Source of the DNA: Christiangramia sp.
Lineage (GTDB): Bacteria; Bacteroidota; Bacteroidia; Flavobacteriales; Flavobacteriaceae
Assembly (NCBI GenBank): GCA_024635735.1
Contig: JAGXII010000012.1
Location: 1-8,469, forward strand
DNA: 8,469 bases
Direction of reading: 5' to 3'
The notes beneath the pieces were generated by a model. That model worked only from the letters and a program-made list of their open reading frames with translations. It did no database searches and had not been told where the DNA came from. Within the stretch, counting starts at the first letter, position 1; each line of letters opens with the position of its first letter. Made by a program: the position numbers and the translations under genes. Below, in pieces: positions 1 through 6,673 of this stretch.

Positions 1-604
1 ATACTGGGGTGGTCCGGCAGCTTATGGCTATGGCTGGGGAAGACCATACTGGGGAATTAGCTTTGGATTTGGATTTGGCTATCCTTACGGATATGGATAT
101 GGCGGATACTATAACCCATATTATTCCTATCCTTATTACTACAATCACGGAGGATACAATAATTATAATCAAAATAATATAGCCTATAATGAAGGCCGAA
201 GAAACTCAAGGGTTTATTATACTGAAGGACAAAACAGAAGAAGTACTTCTTCAAGAAACTCTTCCTATTCCAGAAGTATACGGGATATAAGAAATTCCAA
301 CTCTTCAGATTATGGAACTTCAAGAACACGTAGTTCTGTGAATAATGATAACAGACAGATTTATACCAGAACAAACAGAAGAACAGAATCTGCAAGATCT
401 TACGAATACAATCAAAATTCAAGAAGTAGCAATCCTACTTATCAAAGATCAAACAGCAGATCTTATGAATCTTCAAGTTCAAGAAGAAGCACTCCTGCCA
501 GAACTACCACCACACGGAGTTCTTCTCCTAGCAGAAGCTCCGGAACAACAAGAAGTTCCAGCGGAAGCAGTAGATCTTCTCGTGGAGGAAGAGGAGGAAT
601 TTAA
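1..604 (+). CDS. Low-complexity Tyr/Gly- then Ser/Arg-rich protein, C-terminal 200 residues (5' end outside window)
   Basis: The frame starting at base 2 is open from the window edge to a TAA at 602-604; the true start lies upstream. The visible 200 residues have two parts. Residues 1-60 are aromatic and Gly-rich (18 Tyr, 15 Gly, plus Trp and Phe, with FGFGFG and GYGYGG runs). Residues 61-200 are Ser/Arg/Thr/Asn-rich (about 40 Ser and 28 Arg among 140) and end in RGGRGGI. No Lys, Leu, Cys or Met occurs in the visible part, and there are only 8 acidic residues in the tail, so it is strongly basic. No catalytic motif or membrane span is visible. I do not recognise a named family; the composition suggests a disordered protein, possibly exported if a signal peptide exists upstream. 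Internal start codons such as the GTG at 338 are not needed to explain the frame. A terminator follows 21 nt after the stop. The reading frame is secure, but the function is unknown. Confidence 0.8.
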   Translation, partial: YWGGPAAYGYGWGRPYWGISFGFGFGYPYGYGYGGYYNPYYSYPYYYNHGGYNNYNQNNIAYNEGRRNSRVYYTEGQNRRSTSSRNSSYSRSIRDIRNSNSSDYGTSRTRSSVNNDNRQIYTRTNRRTESARSYEYNQNSRSSNPTYQRSNSRSYESSSSRRSTPARTTTTRSSSPSRSSGTTRSSSGSSRSSRGGRGGI

Positions 605-625
605 GAGCCTATAAAATTATCAATG

Positions 626-658
626 AACCTTACAGGTATGTGCTTGTAAGGTTTTTTT
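626..658 (+). terminator. Rho-independent terminator after the low-complexity gene
   Basis: A perfect 9-bp stem (626-634 AACCTTACA with 645-653 TGTAAGGTT) encloses a 10-nt loop and runs into seven T residues at 652-658. It starts 21 nt after the upstream stop codon. The next gene on the same strand begins only 17 nt after the T-run, so this hairpin may also limit read-through into that gene. Confidence 0.8.
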
Positions 659-675
659 ATAAAAAAAATTGAATT

Positions 676-2181
676 ATGAAAAGATTATTCACCATCGTTA
701 TTTTTTTAAGCGGAATTTCGGCGCTTACAGCTCAGGACCTTAAGGATGCTTATCGTTATTCTACCGAAGAATTAACGGGAACCGCCAGATACATTGGAAT
801 GAGCGGGGCTTTTGGCGCTTTGGGAGGAGACTTATCTGCAATCTCACTAAACCCGGCTTCTTCTGCAGTATTTCTTTCTAGCACGGCTTCCGTAAGTCTG
901 GATTATCGTACTATGGATACTAATATTTCCTATAATAACGGAAGGACGACCAGCAATAATTCAGACCTGGATCTCGGGAATCTGAGCGGAATTTTTGTTT
1001 TTACAGGAAACAACACTCAAAACTGGAGAAAATTTTCCTTAGGAATCAATTACAATTCCAGTGCTTTGTATACTGATAATTATGTGGCCAGGGGAAACTC
1101 TTCAAATTCGATTGACCAGTATTTTCTTAATTATGCGAATGGTGTCCCACTTGATTTACTACAATTAAGAGATGATGAAAGTATTTCAGATCTCTATTCT
1201 TTTCTGGGTGAAAACTATGGGTTTAGCACACAACAGGCTTTTTTAGGATATCAGGCCTATGTTCTGGAAGCGGAAATTGATGACCCTAATAACACAGATT
1301 ATTTTTCATTAATCGCACCGGGAAGTTTCGACCAGCGATATAGTCACAACGCTACCGGACTGAATGGAAAACTCAGTTTCAACGCGGCATCACAGTATAA
1401 GGATTTCCTTTATTTAGGGTTGAATTTAAATTCTCATTTTATTAATTATGAGAATGCTACTGAAATAACCGAAATCAATAATAATTCCGGTAGCGAAACC
1501 ACCGAAGTATATTTCGGAAACACCCTGAGTACAAATGGAGATGGTTTCTCTTTTCAGCTGGGTGGAATTGCGAAGATTAATGAAAACCTGAGATTTGGTT
1601 TAACTTATGACTCTCCAATCTGGTATAATATAAGAGAAGAAACCACTCAATATCTTGAAACAAATTCTCCTCAGGATGAGTTTGTATCGGTCTCTCCAGC
1701 TATTATAAATGTTTATCCTGAATATACTTTACAAACCCCGGCTAAAATAACAGGTAGTATCGCTTACCTATTCGGAAAACAAGGTTTAATAAGTTTTGAT
1801 TACAGCCGAAAGGATTATTCAAATACTAAATTCAAACCAACAGATGATCTGGATTTCCAAATTCTGAATAGTGAAATATCCGAGAAAATGCAGACAGCCT
1901 CTACTTACCGACTTGGCGGAGAATACAGAATTTCTCAGGTAAGTTTAAGAGCAGGTTATCGCTATGAAGAAAGTCCTTTCAAGGCAAATACCGGGAAGGG
2001 TGAATTAACAGGATATACTGCAGGAATAGGTTATAATTTTGGCAATATCAATCTAGACCTGGCTTATAGTCTGGCAAGTTACAACGAGAGCAATCCTATT
2101 TTGAATACCGGTTTAACAGATCCTATTCGTTTAGACAGGGATCTTTCAAAATTTGTAGTTTCTTTAAGTTTCGGTTTATAA
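676..2181 (+). CDS. FadL/OmpP1-like outer-membrane beta-barrel protein
   Basis: The 501-residue product has a Sec signal peptide (MKR, hydrophobic core at about residues 4-17, probable cleavage after LTAQ20). An N-terminal block at residues 34-66 (GTARYIGMSGAFGALGGD, then SAISLNPASSAVF) matches the conserved start of the OmpP1/FadL/TodX transporter family, including the Asn-Pro (59-60) that lies near the inner plug in FadL. The rest alternates in short amphipathic strands rich in Tyr, Asn and Gly and ends in a strand FVVSLSFGL, as expected for an outer-membrane barrel. Family members move hydrophobic compounds across the outer membrane; relatives in Flavobacteriia are often labelled 'hemin receptor', but I see no haem-binding motif, so the substrate is unknown. 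No Shine-Dalgarno is present. The start is chosen because it gives the signal peptide directly. The gene sits just after a terminator and converges on a T9SS-cargo gene. Confidence 0.85.
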   Translation: MKRLFTIVIFLSGISALTAQDLKDAYRYSTEELTGTARYIGMSGAFGALGGDLSAISLNPASSAVFLSSTASVSLDYRTMDTNISYNNGRTTSNNSDLDLGNLSGIFVFTGNNTQNWRKFSLGINYNSSALYTDNYVARGNSSNSIDQYFLNYANGVPLDLLQLRDDESISDLYSFLGENYGFSTQQAFLGYQAYVLEAEIDDPNNTDYFSLIAPGSFDQRYSHNATGLNGKLSFNAASQYKDFLYLGLNLNSHFINYENATEITEINNNSGSETTEVYFGNTLSTNGDGFSFQLGGIAKINENLRFGLTYDSPIWYNIREETTQYLETNSPQDEFVSVSPAIINVYPEYTLQTPAKITGSIAYLFGKQGLISFDYSRKDYSNTKFKPTDDLDFQILNSEISEKMQTASTYRLGGEYRISQVSLRAGYRYEESPFKANTGKGELTGYTAGIGYNFGNINLDLAYSLASYNESNPILNTGLTDPIRLDRDLSKFVVSLSFGL

Positions 2182-2185
2182 AATT

Positions 2186-2209
2186 AAAAGCGCCAAATGG
2201 CGCTTTTTT
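2186..2209. terminator. Bidirectional terminator between convergent genes
   Basis: A perfect 9-bp inverted repeat (2186-2194 AAAAGCGCC with 2199-2207 GGCGCTTTT) has a 4-nt AAAT loop. On the plus strand it gives a GC-rich stem with a six-T run (2204-2209). On the minus strand the same stem ends in TTTT-AA-TTTT, a weaker but workable tail. The T-run overlaps the TAA stop of the minus-strand gene (2208-2210), so the hairpin serves both neighbours in a 26-nt gap. Confidence 0.85.
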
Positions 2210-4043
2210 ATCTTATCAAAGTAAAATTCGCCATATACTTTTGATATTTTCCTGATTTCTCATCTACAAATTCTACACTAAACCAGTAATCATCTGCTGG
2301 AAGTGGCTTCCCGTTATAATTTCCATTCCAGCCTTGCGCTGAATTAGGATTCAACTGCTTCAGCAACTTTCCATACCTGTCAAAAATATATAGCTGTTTT
2401 ACACTTATAGTAGCATCATTAATAATATTCCATGTATCATGGTAACCATCAGAATTCGGGGTAAAATATCTGGGATAACCTACTAAGCTGAATTCATAAT
2501 TTAATGTTTCACCGCAACCGTGAATTTCTCTGGCACTTAACACATGAGATCCCGCGGATACTTTTTCAAAAACATTCTGCACCTGCCAGTCTGAATTATC
2601 AAGACGGTATTCAAATACCCCGTTAGTACCATTTGCAGCTATACCGGTTACCACATAACCATCACCAAAATCTGATCCTGATATTTCAGCACTTAAACTT
2701 TCAGGAGCAGAAACAGGCACCACCTGAGTAATCAATTGCACTTCACAACCAGTAGCTTTATGAACTATTATAATTTCAATTTCAGAAAAGTCAGGGAAAG
2801 AGTTTAAATTCAGAATAGCCTCCTCCCCTATTGTATTGTTTCCTCCCATCCATTCATAAGTATATTCATCGCCAAGATCAGAACCGATGGTTACCGGGTC
2901 CAATAAATTTCCGAAGGAATCCACACAGAAATTTGTAATTTCAGGCAAAGAGTATTCAGGAAAGGCAAATGATCCAATTTCAAAATCTACCGACTCAGAA
3001 AAACAACCGCTTTCCAAACTTTTTACTCTCGCGAAAATATTCGCTCCATTTTCAAAAGGAAAAGATTGTGGCTGCGCAATAGGTTGATCATTGTTCATAT
3101 TCTCAACACTGCTATAGTATACAACCTGATATTGAGCAGGGTTGGTATTTGGCGCTATAAGTTCGGCATCTTTTTCAGTAAGATCTAGTACTTCAGTTTC
3201 TTCGGTACATGCATATAAAGCAGATGTATCCCCGATTTCGGGATTCTCATAGAAGGTGACCGTAACGTCATCCATATCTGTATTGTTTCCTATGAGATCC
3301 CTTACAATTAAACGATAATCACCGGATTCATAGACCGTCAGGATTGGACCATCTTCACCGGCAATAAGGTCATATTTCTGCGTATTTTCATTGTAGATAT
3401 ACCATTCAAATATATCGGCTTCATCTGTACTTCCATCAAGTACATATTCATCCTCTCCGCAAACTGCGATATTATCACCCAGGGAGCTATCCAGAATTGA
3501 ACAATCGGTAGAACCATTTCCCTCCCCTGTATTTGTTTGTTGCAGACTTATATAACCCGGAGACTGTTCAAAATTAGTAATTACCACCACGTAAATTTCG
3601 TTCGCCTGAGCACCAGGGATAGACATGGTTTCCACAGCATCCGGCAAATAACTGCAATCCACTATATTTTCTTCGGATAATGCTGCTGCTGAGCAAAATT
3701 CCTCTCCTTTAGCAAACGGCCCCCAAACCACAAAATCTACATCCAGCGGCGGTCCGGATAGATCCTGATTTGTATATTGAGAGATGCTAAAAACGAGATC
3801 TCCGGCTTCCTCTATTTGTAAATAAAACCACGCAGGATAAGGCTGCTCCTCAAGACATCCATAATCCGGACCTGCCTCCCCACTCGTTTGATTACTGTTT
3901 TGATAATTAGAATTCGGAAAGGTAAGTCGCTCATCTCCCGCACAAAAGGGCTCCACATCATCACAAAAGGAGCTTTGTGCTTTTACCGATGCCGAAGCAA
4001 AAAGGCTTATGAATATTACCAGAATGTATAGTTTGCTCTGCAT
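2208..4043 (-). CDS. Secreted protein with T9SS type B (gliding-motility-associated) C-terminal sorting domain
   Basis: The 611-residue product starts with a Sec signal peptide (MQSK, hydrophobic stretch at about 5-20, cleavage near VKA22/Q23). Residues 24-170 form a beta-rich domain (AWFYLQIEEAGDL at about 71-83, DVDFVVWGPF at 101-110) with several Cys (27, 34, 63, 117, 130) that could pair outside the cell; this pattern is common at the N-terminus of flavobacterial gliding-associated proteins. Residues about 181-265 look like an Ig-like repeat (ending in SGDYRLIVRD), followed by further beta-sandwich segments. The last 90 residues carry the type B signal: YFTPNSDGYHDTWNI near 526-540, LYIFDRYGKLL, GWNGNYNGKPLPADDYWF, and the end NFTLIR. 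This domain (TIGR04131 type) sends proteins through the T9SS to the surface or medium. No enzyme motif is seen, so adhesin or structural roles are as likely as any. The protein is rich in Asp and Glu. It has its own promoter region, shared divergently with folE. Confidence 0.9.
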   Translation of the reverse strand: MQSKLYILVIFISLFASASVKAQSSFCDDVEPFCAGDERLTFPNSNYQNSNQTSGEAGPDYGCLEEQPYPAWFYLQIEEAGDLVFSISQYTNQDLSGPPLDVDFVVWGPFAKGEEFCSAAALSEENIVDCSYLPDAVETMSIPGAQANEIYVVVITNFEQSPGYISLQQTNTGEGNGSTDCSILDSSLGDNIAVCGEDEYVLDGSTDEADIFEWYIYNENTQKYDLIAGEDGPILTVYESGDYRLIVRDLIGNNTDMDDVTVTFYENPEIGDTSALYACTEETEVLDLTEKDAELIAPNTNPAQYQVVYYSSVENMNNDQPIAQPQSFPFENGANIFARVKSLESGCFSESVDFEIGSFAFPEYSLPEITNFCVDSFGNLLDPVTIGSDLGDEYTYEWMGGNNTIGEEAILNLNSFPDFSEIEIIIVHKATGCEVQLITQVVPVSAPESLSAEISGSDFGDGYVVTGIAANGTNGVFEYRLDNSDWQVQNVFEKVSAGSHVLSAREIHGCGETLNYEFSLVGYPRYFTPNSDGYHDTWNIINDATISVKQLYIFDRYGKLLKQLNPNSAQGWNGNYNGKPLPADDYWFSVEFVDEKSGKYQKYMANFTLIR

Positions 4044-4118
4044 GATTCGGCTTCCCTAATTCTTTGCAAAATATGAAATATTGATCATATTATAGAAGAA
4101 GGCTATCTAATTTGACTA

Positions 4119-4170
4119 CGGCTAAAACCTTATAAATATGTATCTTTGCAAGCCAATACGGTTTTAACCG
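4119..4170. repeat. Imperfect inverted repeat flanking the folE -7 box (possible operator)
   Basis: The left arm CGGCTAAAACC (4119-4129) and right arm GGTTTTAACCG (4160-4170) are reverse complements at 10 of 11 positions, separated by 30 bp that contain the -7 element. The right arm is itself almost a palindrome (CGGTT-TT-AACCG at 4159-4170) and would lie in the 5' leader. The arrangement could be a protein-binding site pair or a leader hairpin. The function is inferred from geometry only. Confidence 0.4.
4141..4148 (+). promoter_or_regulatory. Bacteroidota-type -7 promoter element of folE
   Basis: TATCTTTG matches the Bacteroidota -7 consensus TAnnTTTG exactly, 40 nt before the folE start, so transcription would begin near 4152-4156 with a leader of about 35 nt. 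The nearest -33-like TTTG is at 4111-4114, with 26 nt between, which is longer than the usual 17-23. The 145-nt gap also has to hold the promoter of the divergent T9SS-cargo gene, for which no clear box is visible. Confidence 0.65.
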
Positions 4171-4188
4171 ACTATTATTGCAAAAAGC

Positions 4189-4866
4189 ATGAAAGTAGAT
4201 AAAATTTTGAATGAAATAGAAGAAATGGGCGATGCCCATGCAGGCAGCAGTGCCGAAACGCCATTGAGGGAAGACGCTTTCGAGAAAAGTGATATTGAAA
4301 AAATTGACCTTATCAAAGAAGACGTCTGCAGCATTATGGAAACACTGGGACTTGACCTTACCGATGACAGCCTGAAGGGAACTCCCTTAAGAGTGGCTAA
4401 AATGTTTGTGAATGAAATCTTTTCAGGCTTACACCCAAAAAGAAAACCTAAGGCTTCGGTTTTTGAAAATAAATATAAATATGGTGAAATGCTGGTTGAA
4501 AAGAACATTACTGTTTATTCCACCTGTGAACACCATTTATTACCAATAGTTGGAAAAGCACATGTGGCTTATATTTCAAATGGTACCGTGGTAGGTTTAT
4601 CAAAAATGAACCGAATCGTAGATTATTTCGCTAAAAGACCCCAGGTTCAGGAACGAATGACTATACAAATAGTTCATGAATTACAAAATGTTTTAGGTAC
4701 GCCCGATGTTGCGTGTGTAGTGCATGCAAAACACCTGTGTGTGAATAGTCGCGGAATTCGAGATATAGAAAGTAGCACGGTAACAAGTGAATTTGGTGGA
4801 GCTTTTAAACAAAAAGAAATTAGAAGAGAATTTCTGGATTATATTAAATTAGACACTTCGTTCTAA
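4189..4866 (+). CDS. folE: GTP cyclohydrolase I
   Basis: FolE converts GTP to 7,8-dihydroneopterin triphosphate plus formate in the cytoplasm, the first step to tetrahydrofolate and, in many bacteria, also to queuosine. The 225-residue length fits the family (E. coli 222). The core begins near residue 37. TPLRVAKMF (65-73) is the conserved N-terminal helix motif. STCEHHLLPIVGKAHVAYI (111-129) carries Cys113 and His116 as zinc ligands and His115 as the catalytic His (E. coli Cys110, His113, His112). GLSKMNRIVDYFAKRPQVQERMT (136-158) is intact, and HLCVNSRGIRD (182-192) supplies the third zinc ligand, Cys184. The ligand set marks the zinc-dependent type IA enzyme. Residues 1-36 are acidic and not conserved. 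No Shine-Dalgarno is seen. It is first in an apparent operon; cysS starts 21 nt downstream. Confidence 0.97.
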   Translation: MKVDKILNEIEEMGDAHAGSSAETPLREDAFEKSDIEKIDLIKEDVCSIMETLGLDLTDDSLKGTPLRVAKMFVNEIFSGLHPKRKPKASVFENKYKYGEMLVEKNITVYSTCEHHLLPIVGKAHVAYISNGTVVGLSKMNRIVDYFAKRPQVQERMTIQIVHELQNVLGTPDVACVVHAKHLCVNSRGIRDIESSTVTSEFGGAFKQKEIRREFLDYIKLDTSF

Positions 4867-4887
4867 GAATTCAAAATACCTTATTAC

Positions 4888-6372
4888 ATGGCGCTATACC
4901 AGGAACAAAACCTGAAACTTTACAATTCTATGAGTGGTGAAAAAGAAATTTTCACCCCAATTAATGAGGGACATGTTGGAATGTACGTTTGCGGACCCAC
5001 CGTCTATAGCAATGTTCATCTGGGAAATTGCCGGACGTTCATCTCTTTTGACCTTGTCTTCAGGTATTTGAAGCACCTTGGTTATAAGGTGCGTTATGTA
5101 AGAAATATTACCGATGCAGGACTTCTTGAAAATGATGAAGATAGCGGTGAGGATAGAATTGCAAAAAAGGCAAGACTGGAACAAATCGAGCCTATGGAAG
5201 TCGTGCAAAAGTATACAGTTGACTTTCATAACATTCTCAATAAATTCAACAATTTTCCACCAAGTATAGAGCCAACGGCCACAGGCCATATTGTAGAACA
5301 GATTGAAATCATCAAAACGATTCTTGAGAATGGGTTTGCCTATGAAGCCAATGGATCGGTTTATTTTGATGTTTTAAAATTCAATAAGGAACACCAATAC
5401 GGTAGACTTAGCGGCAGAGCGATTGAAGATATGATCGCTAACACCCGTGAACTGGCTGCACAAAGTGACAAAAGAAATCCTCAGGATTTCGCCCTTTGGA
5501 AAAAAGCAGAGCCACAACATATAATGCGCTGGCCATCTCCGTGGAGTGACGGTTTTCCAGGATGGCATTTAGAATGCACCGTAATGAGCACCAAATATCT
5601 TGGTGAAGAATTTGATATTCACGGTGGTGGAATGGATCTTAAGTTCCCTCATCACGAATGTGAAATTGCACAGGGAGAAGCTGCTACCGGAAAATCTCCG
5701 GTACATTACTGGCTACATGCCAATATGCTTACCCTTAATGGCAAGAAAATGGCAAAAAGTACCGGGAATTTCATTTTGCCCGAGCAAATTTTTACCGGTA
5801 ATAATGATATCCTTACCAAAGCATTCTCGCCTAACGTAGTGAGATTTTTCATCCTTCAGGCACATTACAGAAGCATTCTTGACTTTTCAAGTGAAGCCTT
5901 GCTCGGAAGTGAAAAAGGATTCAACCGGTTAATGGAAGCTTATCATTCTATCGATGAGCTGCCGGTTTCAGGAAAATCAGATTTCAGCCTGGAAGACTGG
6001 AGGCAGTCGTGTTATGATGCTATGAATGATGATTTTAATAGTCCTATTCTTATTGCTCGTTTGTTTGATGTGGTTAAAACCATTAATGGTATCAAAGAAG
6101 GAACTTCATCTATTTCTGAAAAAGACAAAGAACAGCTTAAAGCAAATATGAGTGCTTTTATGTTTGATATTCTTGGACTTCTAGATGCCGCTTCTGAAAC
6201 AGAAAACGACAGCAATAAACTTGCAGGAACTATAGAATTACTCATTCAACTTAGGGCAGAAGCCAGAAATAATCGAAATTTTGCTTTAAGTGATCAGATC
6301 AGGGACCAGCTTCAGGAAATGGGAATTCAGCTGAAAGACGGAAAAGAAGGAACTACCTTTTCAATCAAATAA
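4888..6372 (+). CDS. cysS: Cysteinyl-tRNA synthetase
   Basis: This class I synthetase charges tRNA-Cys with cysteine using ATP. All family landmarks are present in 494 residues: MYVCGPTVYSNVHLGN (32-47) with zinc ligand Cys35 and the HIGH-type signature as HLGN; GWHLECTVMS (225-234) with Cys230; KFPHHECEIAQGE (252-264) with His255 and Glu259 completing the zinc site that recognises the cysteine thiol; and KKMAKSTGN (286-294), the KMSKS loop. The helical anticodon-binding part runs from about 330 and contains DDFNSPILIARLFD (381-394). The Asn in HLGN is a normal variant in CysRS, so the enzyme should be active. The start has no Shine-Dalgarno, but it is the first ATG and gives the expected N-terminus just ahead of the conserved core. 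It lies 21 nt after folE and 7 nt before yidD, consistent with co-transcription. Confidence 0.97.
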   Translation: MALYQEQNLKLYNSMSGEKEIFTPINEGHVGMYVCGPTVYSNVHLGNCRTFISFDLVFRYLKHLGYKVRYVRNITDAGLLENDEDSGEDRIAKKARLEQIEPMEVVQKYTVDFHNILNKFNNFPPSIEPTATGHIVEQIEIIKTILENGFAYEANGSVYFDVLKFNKEHQYGRLSGRAIEDMIANTRELAAQSDKRNPQDFALWKKAEPQHIMRWPSPWSDGFPGWHLECTVMSTKYLGEEFDIHGGGMDLKFPHHECEIAQGEAATGKSPVHYWLHANMLTLNGKKMAKSTGNFILPEQIFTGNNDILTKAFSPNVVRFFILQAHYRSILDFSSEALLGSEKGFNRLMEAYHSIDELPVSGKSDFSLEDWRQSCYDAMNDDFNSPILIARLFDVVKTINGIKEGTSSISEKDKEQLKANMSAFMFDILGLLDAASETENDSNKLAGTIELLIQLRAEARNNRNFALSDQIRDQLQEMGIQLKDGKEGTTFSIK

Positions 6373-6379
6373 ACATTAA

Positions 6380-6628
6380 ATGCTGAACCGGGGCTTAAGT
6401 AAAATATTGATAGCATTGGTTCGGTTCTACAGGAATTTTATTTCTCCAATTACTCCTTCCAGCTGCAGGTACTCACCTACCTGTTCTAGCTATATGATGG
6501 AGGCTATTCAAACCCACGGCCCCTTTAAAGGTACGTGGCTGGGAATTAAAAGGATAGCCCGGTGCAACCCGTGGGGCGGCAGCGGTTATGATCCCGTTCC
6601 CGGAAAATCAGGCCATAAAGACCTTTAA
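6380..6628 (+). CDS. yidD: Membrane protein insertion efficiency factor YidD
   Basis: This small basic protein (82 residues) belongs to the YidD (DUF37) family, whose members sit on the inner face of the cytoplasmic membrane and help the YidC insertase. Residues 4-20 (RGLSKILIALVRFYRNF) can form the amphipathic membrane-binding helix. The family core follows: ISPITPSSCRYSPTCSSYM (21-39), EAIQTHGPFKGTW (41-53), GIKRIARCNPWGGSGYDPVP (55-74). The three conserved Cys are at 29, 35 and 62. In many bacteria yidD sits between rnpA and yidC; here it lies 7 nt after cysS and 45 nt before lgt, still in a membrane-biogenesis setting. The short C-terminal tail after DPVP is unconserved. Confidence 0.95.
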   Translation: MLNRGLSKILIALVRFYRNFISPITPSSCRYSPTCSSYMMEAIQTHGPFKGTWLGIKRIARCNPWGGSGYDPVPGKSGHKDL

Positions 6629-6644
6629 AGAAATGGCAAATATG

Positions 6645-6652
6645 TATATTTA
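6645..6652 (+). promoter_or_regulatory. Possible internal -7 promoter element of lgt
   Basis: TATATTTA differs from TAnnTTTG at one base. It is embedded in a block (6638-6653) identical at 14 of 16 positions to the block around the folE -7 box (4134-4149), including the 10-mer AAATATGTAT. It lies 21 nt before the lgt start, in the widest gap of the gene set. No -33 TTG is seen at the expected distance. Confidence 0.4.
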
Positions 6653-6673
6653 CGCCTAAACAAAAATTATAAT

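Noticed and set aside
237..252. Perfect 16-bp palindrome GAAGAAGTACTTCTTC
   Set aside because: It lies within the coding region and is fully explained by Arg-Arg-Ser-Thr-Ser-Ser codons in biased composition; no promoter or gene end is near.
57..422. Minus-strand 121-codon open frame opposite the low-complexity gene
   Set aside because: It is an effect of the purine-rich AGA/GGA/AAT codons on the plus strand. The product is a Phe/Tyr/Cys-rich string without any domain, while the plus frame is continuous to the window edge.
345..614. Second plus-strand frame overlapping the low-complexity gene
   Set aside because: It is a +1 reading of the same Ser/Arg codons, giving Glu/Leu-rich sequence with no recognisable domain.
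4067..4074. ATATTTTG on the minus strand as a -7 box for the T9SS-cargo gene
   Set aside because: It matches only the TTTG half of TAnnTTTG and no TTG is seen at a proper -33 distance; such sequences are frequent in AT-rich DNA.
4164..4508. Minus-strand open frame opposite folE
   Set aside because: folE is unambiguous on the plus strand; the antisense product has no family features.
4975..5050. HIGH motif of CysRS reads HLGN, which might suggest a degenerate enzyme
   Set aside because: Asn in the last position is common in bacterial CysRS, and the zinc ligands and KMSKS loop are intact.
4894..5289. Antisense open frames within cysS, here and at 5374-5568 and 6012-6245
   Set aside because: They lie inside a fully conserved CysRS frame and their products show no domains.
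5600..5839. 79-codon plus frame inside cysS
   Set aside because: It is out of frame with the zinc-site and KMSKS motifs of cysS, which occupy the same bases.
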